64,000 nucleotides of DNA, from assembly GCA_024195265.1 (NCBI GenBank), contig JAJLRJ010000010.1:38515298-38579297 (forward strand), written 5' to 3'. How positions within the stretch are numbered: position 1 is the stretch's first letter; every line of letters begins with the position of its first letter. Below the pieces are notes generated by a model that was not told the origin of the DNA, searched no databases, and saw nothing but the letters and a program-made list of their open reading frames with translations. Below are positions 23,755 through 37,000 of the stretch, in pieces. The stretch is from Dendrophyllia cribrosa. Lineage: Eukaryota > Cnidaria > Anthozoa > Scleractinia > Dendrophylliidae. The translations under genes were made by a program, and so were the position numbers.

Positions 23755-25301
23755 AACTGACTTTGATTATACAAGTGCAAATGTTTTAAACTAAGTAGCA
23801 CCTAGTGATGGAAATTAAGTTAAAACTCGGTACCCTTTAGATCATTTAACACATGTACAATTGAAATGTTTGTCTCGCGTATACAAATCATGTTATCTTA
23901 TAGTTGAATATGTAAAGACAACAGTTTTAAAAGTCAAAAATAAAAGCTTAGTCCTGATTAAGTTCTCTATTATTATATGCTTATTTCAGTCAGTTAGTGT
24001 CGTCAAGTTTCGAATTAACTAAGCCCGCCATGAGGAAATTCCTTAAAAACTAGTAGTAATCATAGATTATAGTGCGTCTCCTTATCCCGTGGCACCACGT
24101 CTTGACCTACGTAGTACCTCAGTTTCAGCCACCGTTTAAAGGGGCTATGTCGCGAGATATGTCACGCAGGCAAAAATGTCTTGCCTACATCAAACAAATT
24201 CACGCTATTGCCGTGGAATCAGGCAAAATCCTTCAATTCTGCCATGCTGTGTACTCCGAAAGGTCTCAGATTTTTCCGACATATAAATACATGTAGTATA
24301 TTTGTCTTGATTTAATTTCCGGTTATTTCACCGATTCTAAAATCATACGCCTCGGTACTAATCTCGTACCCAGATCTCACTCGTGCTTGTACTGAACTGA
24401 AATGTGAGATCTGGTAAACTTCGATACAACGCCATTTTTCATTGGTTAACTGAAAACGAATGCCCCATTTTAATATGCTCTGTGATTGGCTCTTTCCTTC
24501 ACTCTTCTTGTGATGCGGTTGTATGAGAACATGTAAACATGGACACTCCAAGAAATTATCTTGCAACGTTTCACCAACTAGATGCCACTTCTGTGGAAAC
24601 AATACTGAGAAAATTTTGTATTTACTTCAATCCAGCTAAAGAGGATTATCTAAAAGATACCGAGTTTCCGTGAAAGAAACTGACGAACGTCCAAAGTTGT
24701 GTTGTAGACTGAAGTTACGACAAGCTAATGCGTGTAAACAAAAACATCGAAGCATTTTATCGACTTTTGAAATAGACAGAAGGCACTCATTAGAAACACA
24801 GCTTAGGGAAAAAAAGAACTAGGCCTGGATCTGAAATTACCTCGGCCTGTAAGTTCTTCTTTCTTCTCGTTTTGTCTGTCTGTGAGGAATGGAATTGAGT
24901 GAACAGTCTGTTTTGCGGGATTTAATTTGGGGAGCTCCAAAAGGATAGAACTCATGCACTCCAAGCTTTCGATCTAAAAAGGTAAACCCAACGCCACACA
25001 GTTCTATTAAACGAGTAAATAATAGTGACAGGCATTTTAACATTGGTGGTGAGAAGTTTGTCTGTTATGGGCGAAAGGATATCTTCCAAATGGTCAACAT
25101 TTACTTGTTATGATATGAGTGCAGTACTTCATTAAAAAAGTTAGCCCAGTCTTGTCAGGATTTGCAATAACTTGTTTGGGATCTTTCATATTCAAACTTT
25201 TTATGATAGTTGTTTGGTATTCCTTTGTTGCTATTACTGTCATATTAACAATCTTTAATTCTTCTGTGGAATACCTAGGTTGCTGTATTCTTCCCTGAAG
25301 T

Positions 25302-25371
<70 letters not shown>

Positions 25372-28090
25372 ACAATAAATATATTCAATTTGTAGGCACA
25401 CTGAAATGCTGTTATTCTGACCACTAGAATGAACCAATTTGGCTACTGTAATGTTGTTAATTAGATGGCTGGATTTAAGGGCATCTCAAATAACTGACCT
25501 CTTTTTAATAGGGTGCCGGGGGAGTCGAAAGCATATATGAAGCTGCAATAACTGCTAACAAGGTGGCCATATAGTAATTGGGCCCGCCTTTAACCAGTAA
25601 GCCCCAGGGTCAACATGCAATTTCTCCTTACTGGTCTCTTAATGTACATATTTTGTAGTAGCAGTACAGACTTTGGTTTCTGAAATGTCAAGATTTTTCA
25701 TCGTTGATTGATTCCTTATTACTCGTGACCAGCTGTCTGCTTGATCATATCATGCAATGTTTTGAGGAGAAATTTGATACTGATCACTATTGGGGCTTAA
25801 AGACTCAAGGTTCGCTGGTCTGTTATGTTTTGATGCACGTATGTATGTAAAGTCCCTACATTTGCAGGAAAGAAAGAGTGTGTGGCTTCTTTAGTCTTAA
25901 TAAAGTTTATGACTTGAAATGGGTCCAAATATTTAATATTGAAAATTATTTTTTTAATAATTGTACCTCTGACAGTGACATTCTATAATGTTGCAGTCTT
26001 CTTTTTATAATGGAGGTTAAAAGGGCCATTTCAGAAAAAAAAAAAAAAAAAAGGTTTATTGGGGAAAGCCAGAGGCAACCATTTTTTCTCAAGGTCAGGG
26101 AATTGGCTTCCCCCAAGCTAAGATTGACACAGTTTTTGAAAATGACTTTAAAACACTGCAATGTTGTTTTAAAAGGAGCAGTTTTAAGGACTTTCGGCCG
26201 TGTTTCAGCGTTGTGCTCATGTTATTCAGGCACAGTTTGGTAATTTTGTTTTGTGGTCATGGAAAGGTCATAGTGATGGAATACTTCTAAAGGGAAGTTT
26301 TTAATCAGTAGTAATTGAAGGGCTTACTGTGAAAGTGGCATATATCACCCAGGGGAGGAGAGGGGACTCCCATATAAATGTGTGGTTGGTATCCCAAGGG
26401 TATTTGAAATAAAAATGACTACTGCTCAGAGTTATTGATACCTTTAAAAAAAAATATATAAAAATATATAGAGAGATTATATCATTAAGAGTTGTTTTTC
26501 CTGCTTTAATTTTCTCAGAAATTGTAATGAATGATTGGATTATTTTCCTCTCCTGTTGGATGGTAACCCTGTATTCAGTGTATTTATGGACATGCAGTAA
26601 AAGCGGAGGTGTGAATATACACTGTACCCATAATGCTACCACAATGACCCTAAATAATTATTGGTCACCTCAAAAATCTTGTGTATTACCCGGATCACCC
26701 TAAGAGTTCTGGATGATTTTTTTAGATTTGAAAACATGGAAATGCAACTGAAAAAGAATAGTGGAGAATGTTTCTCTTTTTTAATGACCCTTAAAGTCCC
26801 TAACACCTCCCTTTTACTTTTTTTTGGTGAAAGGCCATCAGAATTGAATGAAACATCAAGATTGTTTTAGAGGTTTTTGCCACTTGTGAACATTTTAATT
26901 TTAGTGTATAATCCTTCTAGCACATATATAGAGAATTACAATACTCACAATATTTTAAACAGCTCAATTTGTGCCATTGCAAGATACTGACCTTTTTTTT
27001 TACTCCTGAAGTCAAACTTAGACTTGTGTATTATGTGGTTTTAAAGTTTATATGTGGACAAAATTGCTACGTGGGAACATTATCGATAAAATTTATTAAG
27101 GTGTCATAAAGGCAGTAGCTGAGGGGACAAGACCGCTCTACTATAAACATCTTTCCAGGTGTGATCAGTGAAGGTCAATCGAATGCTACTTAAAATAGAA
27201 AGCAGAAGTTCATATGTTGCTCATACATGTATAGGCTTTACTGTGATTGCTTGCATTATTTTGTAATTGCCTTGCAAGTTACCAGTGACTACTCGAGACT
27301 ACTAGCTATGACTTAGTGGATGAATCGCATGGCATGCCGAACAGGCAAATTGAAACGCAGACAAGCGCATTGAGAGGAGACACCACAATTTGAATGGATA
27401 TTCTTAATACAATTTTCAGCACCCAGATGGTCAAAAGTAAAGGCAGCAGTTGATAAATATTAAAAGCGATTTAAATACCATATCCAGTTCAATGGGAGAA
27501 CAATATTCAGACAATAACAATCCCGCTCGTTAACAGCAATCTCCTCTGGTGCCTCTTTTGTTTTGGTTGAAGTTTCACGTTTTCTTGTCCCCCGGACGTA
27601 AGAACCTTCTGAACAGCACCATTGAAATCCATAATTTACCGAAAACGGCCGAAAACTTTACCATAAATGAAAACACAATCTCGAGCAGGCGGCCATACAA
27701 CACGGTGTACAAAGGACGATGGGAAGTCCCAGATAACGGGACTGAAATCGTACTTTACCAGATCTCCCTTCCGCCTGACCGTGGGAGATCTGGGTACGAG
27801 ATTACCTCGGTACATGTCAGTATCTCAATGTCTAGAAGTTGCAGTCAGCATATGTTTAATCAGTTGAAAATGGACAAAGGTTCTTCTCCGGTGCTGATTA
27901 CTGTGAAATCAACCCAAAAGTTGTCATATTTTTCTCTCTTCTACGAAAGAAGTGTGCTTTCAATGCTGTAACGTAATTTATAGTAACACGCACGCGCAAG
28001 CGATCTCAAGGTCAAGCTAGGTCACGTACGCGAAAAGTGACAGCTGTAGTTGTTATTTTGATCTTTTTTGAATGAAGTCCAGAAATCTAA
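23755..28090. other. Gene-poor stretch with repeats
   Basis: No gene can be supported. A lone TTAAAGGGGCTATGTCGCG MITE end lies at 24136-24165. The phrase CTCGTACCCAGATCTC at 24363 recurs inverted at 27785-27805. A 64-base C run is at 25306-25369. The 140-codon frame at 27549-27971 has no family signature that I recognise, and its end overlaps the inverted phrase. Confidence 0.5.
25306..25369. repeat. 64-base pure C run
   Basis: Sixty-four consecutive C on +. This is the longest of nine G or C runs of 17 bases or more in the window. Its length may be affected by assembly. Confidence 0.9.
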
Positions 28091-28257
28091 GCATGCTGGA
28101 TACTATTGTGACGTTTCAAGATAGCGCAGATTTGGTACGGACACTTTTCTCGATTCGTTCCGCCTAGCGACGCGCTAAGCATGCTGGAATACTATTGTGA
28201 CGTTTCAAGATGGCGCAGATTTGGTACCGACACTTTTCTCGATTTGTTCCGCCTAGC
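28091..28257. repeat. Tandem duplication, about 85-bp units
   Basis: AAGCATGCTGGA(A)TACTATTGTG and the following ~65 bases occur twice in a row with few differences (AGATAGCGC against AGATGGCGC). Confidence 0.85.
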
Positions 28258-28692
28258 CGACAAGATTAGGAAACGTCTCCTTCGTCGACGCAATAAAACG
28301 ACAAACATGCGACGCCATGCAGTTCAGTGCCACGCCACGCCTGCGCACCACGCTGTGCAATTGAGACTCGTGTTTGGTCGTTGATTGCTTGATTTTAGCT
28401 CGAGAAGACTGGATACGAGTTGCGCGACATGTGTGGGGTTACTGTGTGGGATGTGTGGGGTATCATGCACCCTTGTGCCCAGGGCCTTCTCCTCGCTCAA
28501 AATGGCGCACACTGAAAGAAACTCCTGGACAATGCTGTCAAAATCTTGGAGAATTTTGTCGCGTGAAAAAATGATGAAATGTCTTTGTTTCGTTTAAACA
28601 ATGGTTACAGATTGCCAGTAAACAAACATGACTACCAATCTCTGGAAATAACCTCCGAAAACGTCATTTCATCGTGTGTCACCTGACAACAG

Positions 28693-28862
28693 CCCATTTC
28701 CGAGTTTCTCTTAGCCTCCTTTTCAAACCGAGGCCAAGTGCAAAACCATTCATACAAAAATGAGTTTTCTTTCACATGCAAATAAAACTTATATCCAATT
28801 AAATGAATGGTTTTGCACTTGGCCTCGGTTTGAAAAGGAGGCTAAGAGCAACTCGGAAATGG
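28693..28862. mobile_element. Foldback MITE, arms of about 62 bases
   Basis: The arm including CTCCTTTTCAAACCGAGGCC and AGTGCAAAACCATTCAT is repeated inverted after a ~45-base A/T-rich loop. Arms are nearly perfect. Confidence 0.8.
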
Positions 28863-30551
28863 GCTATTCTTGGAGTATTTTGAAAGCGGAGAAAGCCCTG
28901 CTGGAGACGTGGTGGGATGTTACAGGGCTTCATCGTCCCTTACCATAACATTCCGCGCGCTGTGCGTCGCTGACACAAAGGCCTTCTCTCGCCCTAACGT
29001 TAAGTAAAGGACAGGATGTGAGTCAGAGTCATAACTAGCTGTGCATCTTACAAAGTACAAGGGTTCACTTGCCGTTTTTAAAATGGGCCTAAAATGCCAT
29101 TTTAAACATTTTAATGTTTCTGGCAAAACCTTCACGCAATTGTTGCTAAGGGAGGTTTCTAACCATAATATTTTGGAAATTCGCACTTCCAGAGGTAAGC
29201 TTTGAGATTTTCGAGTCACGACCATATTTGGCAATTCAAATGTCCAGGCGTGCGTATCTCGAAAGTCCCGAAAACTTTTCGGACCCGAAAAGCTGTGTTA
29301 TGTGGAGAATTTTTTTACCATAAAAAAATAAGGATTTGTTGATTTTAAAAGCTAAGCATTAAAATCTTACGTTTACTACACAACTTGAGCTGCTTTGTGG
29401 GCTAAAAACGTCAACGCCAAAAGTTAGAAACCAAATTAAAAAATAGATTTCCTGCCCGAAAAGCCTTCGGGAGTTTCGAGAAACGCGCGCCAGAACAGTA
29501 AAAACCCTAAAATGGAAACGGCGTACCGTTTTGGACATTAAAATCAGTGCCAATATAGTTAAAGAACGTACAGATACAAAATGTGACGTATGTTCTTTTT
29601 TGAAATTCGCATTTTTGTAAAAGTTATGACGCTATTAACATCTATATTCAATCATCTTTTTCAGCGGCATTTCTAATTTTATATGTTAACGGTAATTCCT
29701 TACGTTGGATTTTAGCTAAAGCCAGATTACCTCTGATTCTTCGAAAACATCGTAACTCTACCTCCGAGCTTTGGGAGTTTGTTTTTAATTCTAACGCTCG
29801 GTTTAGGACTAGCACTAGCTACGCACACGCAATAGCGAATTTTAAATATCAGGTGCTCCCCTCATACATTTCACTAAAACGCTCCAAAACAGCTTTAACA
29901 AACTGGCGTTTATGCAAATTTGCTATCAGAGTCGAACTTCTCACCCTTCGGAAGAGCGAGAAGACGAAATTACCCAGAATACTTTCCTGCACATCCCAAC
30001 CGTACGGTTATTATGCTAAATATGACGTCACAAAACTCAAATAGAGTCAAAAGACTGGCACCAATGCAAAGCCCCAGCTGGCCTCCGATTTCACCTGAGA
30101 AATAAAACAAGTTAACGTCTTTGTTTATGCCTTTGTTTTTAGTTTCATGTTGTTTAAAATTACTCTACTTGGGAACTAAAACTAGGATGAAATGCAAAGC
30201 AACTTCAATTCAGTATTTTTTAAATGAATATGCGCTCAGAGATGCAATCTAATGCATTTTTGGACACAATTTTGAGATAATGCGACCATAGTATTTTATT
30301 TGATGTTTTAGTCGTAATCACGCTTTGACAATGTTACAAAAAGATCCGCTATTTGCTAACCTTAGCAGAAGAGTTACCCAACATCAAATTGCACAAATAT
30401 TTATACATGTATACTTATTGTAAGTAAGTGAATAAATAAATAAACTCAACAACCGAAATCTTCCAGTTCTTATTACCAGCAGTTTATAGTACTTCGTGTT
30501 CTTTGTCATATACTATCCTTTGGCAGGACGATTTTTCTGATATAAACTCAC
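28863..30551. other. No gene seen
   Basis: I see nothing supportable here. I searched the minus strand by eye for the last DEG/ENaC exon (second transmembrane helix) and did not find it. Confidence 0.4.
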
Positions 30552-30950
30552 CCAGGAGACTTTCGGCACCATAAGCCGGTTGCTGTTTTATGACCAGGAC
30601 GTTCAGGTCTTGAAAATATACATTCAGTTCCAAGATGTTTTGGCTGTTATGTTAAAGAAACGAGGAAATAAGAAAATTAGAACCTCTCATAAGCCAGTCG
30701 AACAAATTGCAGCAGGACAAACATCTCAAAAATGTTCAACGTAAAATAAAAAGTAAAATAAACAGTACCACAGGAAAGTACTGCTCAGTAGCTTTCATTT
30801 GAATGGTAACAATTTAAGCTCCACAGTCTTAAAATCCGACACCACAATAACGCAAACGGAAAATACCAGCTTGCCGTCTGCCGTTTACCGTCGTCTCTAA
30901 TATAGCATCCTGTTCCGTGTAAAAATAAATAGAAAAGTATCGTAATATGC

Positions 30951-30993
<43 letters not shown>

Positions 30994-31010
30994 TAGAGGT
31001 CATGGCGTAA

Positions 31011-31044
<34 letters not shown>

Positions 31045-34000
31045 GAGAGCCAAATATTTTCCCGTCCGGCCCGACCTAACTCAGACAATATTTTATAACA
31101 TGACTAGAAAGTAAAAGAATAGTCGTGCAGTGCGAGGTCGCTTGAACTCGAGCGGGGCCGGACGGCTTTTCCCGGACCGGCTCACGTCAACCCGTCCGGC
31201 CCCGCGCACGTCAACTTGTGATTCGATTTTCTGTAGGATTGCGTCAGCAGGGCCGTACGGTCATAGTATAAATGTTTGTTTTACCTGACCCAGTTACGGT
31301 ATTTTAATTTCTTCTCCTCTGAAGCATTTCCAATATTTATGTTCAACAGTTCTAGGACGTAGTTTTCGCTTGGGAAAGATGCGTAAGACAAGACCGGTTT
31401 GAAGTTGATTGTCATACAAGGAACGGAGCAATTGCATTTACTGCTCACTTTCTTGTGAAAGTTGTCTACAAAATTAAAACAAAAAATCCTTCATAAATAA
31501 GTCGCCGTGCAAAATTTTATAAATCCGTTATCGTACTACTCATTCAATCGATACAATACTTTTGATTAATTCTTCCCTGGCGGGATTTATAAGTGTTATA
31601 CAGCACCTGTACTATTAGGGCAATCAAATTAACATGAAAAGCCAAGGTTAAAGGGGCATTGCCACGCAGATTTTGCTGTCTTTGGTCAAAATACACCAAA
31701 TAGTTGACAAAGTACCTTTGCTAAAACATAAAATTGCTCTTGGAACACCAAAGAAAAATATCAAGTGATTTCTTCAAGGAAGAACAAACCATAATCAGTT
31801 TTTATGAGAGGAACTTGAACGAAAATTGGCCAATTTTTTCAAGTTGCAATCCGTTTCCATCCAGGCCATCCACAGCAAGAGATAACGAATACTAGTTTCT
31901 ATGCACTAGTAGAGTATTTGTTAACAAAACAGGACCATTATTTTAAGGTTTCTATTGAAACAAATATGTTTTTTGGCTTTACAAAGTGATATTAAAAAGG
32001 TGACATAGCCCCTTTAAAAATCTGTAACTTGCATGATGCAGACCAGACCCCAGTCGTTCAAGCAGCTCATATCCAGCGGATAAAATTTCTCTGGTTTCAT
32101 TTTGTTTAGTGGATAGTGACTTACCTTATGATAGAAAATTAACGCCTGTGTTTATTAACGTATTTGAAATTAACGCGACTTAATTAAACGCGAATTGAAG
32201 GAGAAAATAGCCTAGAATATAGGAAATTTACGCGAAATAAAAGGTTCAGTTTCCAAATAAAGAAAATAAACGCGAGTGTGGAGGGCAAGTATATCGTGTA
32301 TTCTATCGAGAAAGAGTATGTTGATATTCCAAAGGTATTTGTCGGAACTGACAGTGAACCATGCGCCGAAAAGACAATTCTGGGGGCCAGAATGAAGTTC
32401 ATTTATCGTACACATTGTGAAATGTGCTAAACAAAGGAAAATTTCTTTAAGTAGGTATGGCATAGGACATGATTTAGAATTTGAGGCAAAATAGTTATAG
32501 ATTCGCGTTAATTTTCTATAATAATTTATCTATACCAGATAAAGTCATCCGCAACCTCGTTCCCAGGGCCTTCTCCATTTTGAAAGCAGAGGAGGCCCTG
32601 GGGATGAAGTTGAGTTATTCGCTCTTTGAACACCTTGGGTCTTTTGGACGAAGTTGAGTTATTCGCTCTTTGAACACCTTGGTCTGTTGGTTCTTTACAA
32701 GCACCATCAGGACTGACGAGTTGAACTTGGGTCTATTGTACGCATGTGAAACAACTCCAGCTGGACGATTTTAAGTGGGTCCGGAACCCCGGACCTCTGG
32801 ATTTCATGTTCAGTGTCCCAACCACTAGTCTTCTACGCAACCGTTATTTGTGTCGTCATACAACGTTCCAATGATCGTTGCGCGACGACAAGAATAACGG
32901 CTGCGTTGGAGACTACATATACACTAGGCCACGCTGCCTCCAAATCAAACTGGGAATCAGACTATGAAGTGGAATTATTGCATAACATTCTGATACCGCG
33001 AAATCATGACACGTGCATTGATTGAACTAAGTGGATACAGCTAATGAGATAATTTAGATAATTAACAACTATTCACCGAAGTGGAGGTGGGTAGTGGTGG
33101 ATATCCACCGGCTACCCACCTACACTGAGGTGAATAGTTGTTTTAGTATATACTGAAACAGTGAGATAATATAACGAAAATGATGCTTTTTAACTCATTT
33201 ATTCCTGTCAACGATTACAATTTTCGCGCGCAAATTGCTGGGAGGTGAATAGCACTTGCTATTCCGAGTTTCAGTAGCCAATCAGAGCGCGCTAACAATG
33301 CTATCCACTGTTTCAGTATATACTAATGAAGATTATACCCAAGTTGCTCGAACCACTGGTTAAGCGCGTGCGGGCTCTAAAACAAAATGGTGGCGAGTTC
33401 GTTTCGCAGAAATTTGCGGATTTATATAATATACGCGCACAAATTCCGCACGCGTCTTACACCCTTATAAGCGTCTCTTTTGTCTCATCTTCAAGACAAA
33501 AAAACCCAAGCGATTTGGAGAAAGTGTAAATGTAGATGTAAAAACCATGTTGGTCGTTGTTACTAAAGTATTTAGGTGTACTTTCATTAAGGAGAGGCTG
33601 GACTGCAAAACTGACCTTACCGTTTTCAGGGAAAATACAGTTCGCCGTTTGGCTGAAACCACATTCCTTGACGTTTTCAACAACTAGAAACAAAATATAC
33701 ATCACACCTATTTTATTATAGAAGTGAATTTTTTATTTACGTCATCACGGAAAACAGCAGGGACACCTGAAACTGAATTTGGATTTGAAAGTCAATATAT
33801 CTTATAAAACAAAACCTTCCTCGATCGTTTTTGAGCGAAAGAGGGGAGCTAGCTTTTTCTTTGGAAGGAATTTTGTTCCTGGGAAGGCTTCTATAGGGTG
33901 CTATATTTTTTTTTATCTGAAGTTGCCATATTAAAAAGGCTTTCTAAACCGACAGTGTTGTGAAAATGAGAAGGTGAATGTTCGTCAATTTAGTGCCCAC

Positions 34001-37000
34001 TACTTTCACGCTCTCGGAAAAGAAACGCCGGTTGATACGCTGTTGTATACTTTAAAGCCAAACGCAGTCATTGTATTCCTAAAAACCGAAGTTATTGCAC
34101 AACCAAAAGATAACTATTATTGAGAGATACAACAACTCAAACACGTGATACCCGGGTTATATAATACCTATAGGGAGATACTCTTTACTGCACTTACCGG
34201 GAAGTTTAGCGTCCCTACAGCCGCATTTTTTTACCAGGTATCTGCTGTGGCATGTCAACAGACAGGCAGAAGTCGTGTACTTAGTGTAGCCAGGAAGATC
34301 GGTTATCAGAGAATCAGTACAGTTGCTCTCGTACGGCCATTTGAGGTTGCGTACCTGCAGTATTTTTACAAGTCAAGAAAAAACATGAAAGGAAGGTGAA
34401 CGTTTTCCTTCTGGAATTAAGCCTTGATTCACTTCATGTGCCTCTTACTGTGGAGGAATTCCTAAAGTATGACTGTACAGATGAAAGCTACCGACAGTAC
34501 TTAACTGTACAATCAGTGGTTCTAGCTTTTGAGTTTGTGAATGAAATCCTTCAGTGCAACCATTCAAATGAAAGCTATTGAGCAATACTTTCATGTGGTA
34601 CTGTTTATTATGCTGTATAAGGTGGTTCTAACTTTTGAGATTGTCCAATCGCACCGTACATCTATAGGACCGCACCTTACCGCGCGTTCAGTTCTACCTG
34701 GTAAGTCAAGCCCGCCGTTCAAATAGAAACTTAATTAATAAATGAATGCTATACTGATCAGTCCTTTCCTGTGGTGCTGTTTATTTTGCTGTACAAGATG
34801 GTTCTAACTTTTGAGTCTATGGATGAAATCCTAAAGTGTGACCATTCAAATAACAGCTATTGAGCAGTACTTTCCTGTGGTACTGTTTATTTTGCTGTAC
34901 AAGGTGGTTCTAGCTTTTAAGGCTGTGGATGAAATCCTAAAGTGTGACTATTCAAATGAAAGCTACGGAGTAATACTTTCCTGTGGTACTGTTTATTATG
35001 CTGTACAAGGTGGTTCTAACTTTTGAGTCTGTGGATGAAATCCTAAAGTGTGACCATTCAATAATGAAAGCTATTGAGCAGTACTTTCCTGTGGTACTGT
35101 TTATTATGCTGTACAAGGTGGTTCTAACTTTTGAGTCTGTGGATGAAATCCAAAAGTGTGGCCACTCATGCGATCAAATGAAAGCTACTGAGCAGTACTT
35201 TCCAGTGGTGCTATTTATTATGCTGCACAATGTGGTTCTAACTTTCGAGTATGGGGATAAAACCCTAAGTATTACTATTTACCAGGAGTGCTGTTTATCA
35301 TACTGTACAAGCTGGTACTAACTTTTGAGATTGCGGATGAAATCCTAAAGTGTTACCGTGCCTGAAAGCTATTGGGTAGTACTTTTATGTGGCGCTGTAA
35401 GTTGTTTAACATGTCGAGCCTGTGAATGACACCCTACAATGTAACGATTCAAACAAAGCTATTGAGCAACTTTTTCCAGTGTAACTGTTCATTATATGAT
35501 GTACAAGGTAGCTGGCGTACTGTTCTTTTTTTAACTTTATTTCTCACACAGACGTTTCATAAAATTTGCCTTGTACCTTTTCTTTCCTGACAGCTACAAA
35601 CGTACTCGTACCAGGCCCTACTGCAAAACCAAGTTGGTCGACCATTGGTGGAGTCTCGTGGTCATGAATAAGAACCTTCAGGCCTGCTTGTTTCGCTACT
35701 AGACCACGATAGTCATATTGCTGTATGTTTAACATGAGGCGTAACCCAAAATTAGCTCCAGCGTTGTTCACTTTTAAGATTTGTCTACCGCCTTGTCCTG
35801 GTGAAAACAAAGGGATATTTAGCAACCTCGTTCCCAGGGTCTCTCTTCTTCCCATCCCCAAGAGCGAGAGACCCTGGGAACGAGGTTGGATATTTAGCAG
35901 TATTAGCGTCTTCGGATCAACCTTCTGGCCAATCACAACAGGCTTAGACAATCCAATGAACCAATCAGAACTCGAAGCAAATACATGCAGGTCACGATTG
36001 GCTTGGGTTTTACTTCTGATTGGTTGAGAAAGTGTCGCGAAATGTTTTAGCCAATCACAAAGCGTAGCAATACAAAAACAAAACAATCGCGAAATTACTT
36101 TCGGCACTTCATTGAAAAGCGCTCTAACAGGAGCACCGAACGGATCATTCTTAATTCGGTGGAAAATCTGTTCGTAAGTCGTTAAAAATTCCTAACTAAT
36201 CAGACTAAAAGCTGAGTTTTCTTAAGTCAAATGTCGTCTCAAACTTTCGTGACATTGGAAAATTTAACGCCTTTTGTATTCGGAGGGATGACAGTGATTG
36301 GAAAATGTTCGGAAGATGTTCGGAAGCTGTTCGGCTTTCTTAAGTAGAATGTCACCTCAAACTTTCGTAACATTGGAAAATTTAACGCCTTTTGTATTCG
36401 GAGGGATGACAGTGTTTGGAACTGCCAATGTTCGGAAGATGTTCGGAAGCTGTTCGGCTTTCTTAAGTAAAATGTCACCTCAAACTTTCGTAACATTGGA
36501 AAATTCATCGTCTTTTGATTTCGGCGGGGAAGATAATGCCATTTTGGGTACAAAATAAAGACAACTAGGATTTCCAGAAAGCAGGAAGCAGCTAGTAAAT
36601 TTGGGGGGATAAGAGTTTCCTCCATTAAATTTTCTGCCACTGAAATGTTAAGTAAAAGAACCGAAAATCTCAATCTACATTAGCTTTCACACAGTTTCCT
36701 TTAAAGGCACTAAAATGATGTGGAAAAATAGTACAACGACATTTCAAGCGTTTTCCTAAACATTTCTTGCTGGGTGCCCTATGCATTCCTTATTGTGTTC
36801 CCTGTGCATTCCTTATTGTGTTCCCTATGCATTCCTTATTGTGTTCCCTGTGCATTCCTTATTGTGTTCCCTGTGCATTCCTTATTGTGTTCCCTATGCA
36901 TTCCTTATTGTGTTCCCTATGCATTCCTTATTGTGTACTCTGTGCATTCCTTATTGTGTTCCCTGTGCATTCCTTATTGTGTTCCCTGTGCATTCCTTAT

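Noticed and set aside
24539..24673. Short frame starting MDTPRNYLATFHQLDATS
   Set aside because: Only 44 codons and unrecognised. It could be an exon or chance.
27549..27971. 140-codon plus frame
   Set aside because: A TVYKGRW-like phrase hints at a kinase loop, but nothing else fits and its later part overlaps a dispersed inverted phrase.
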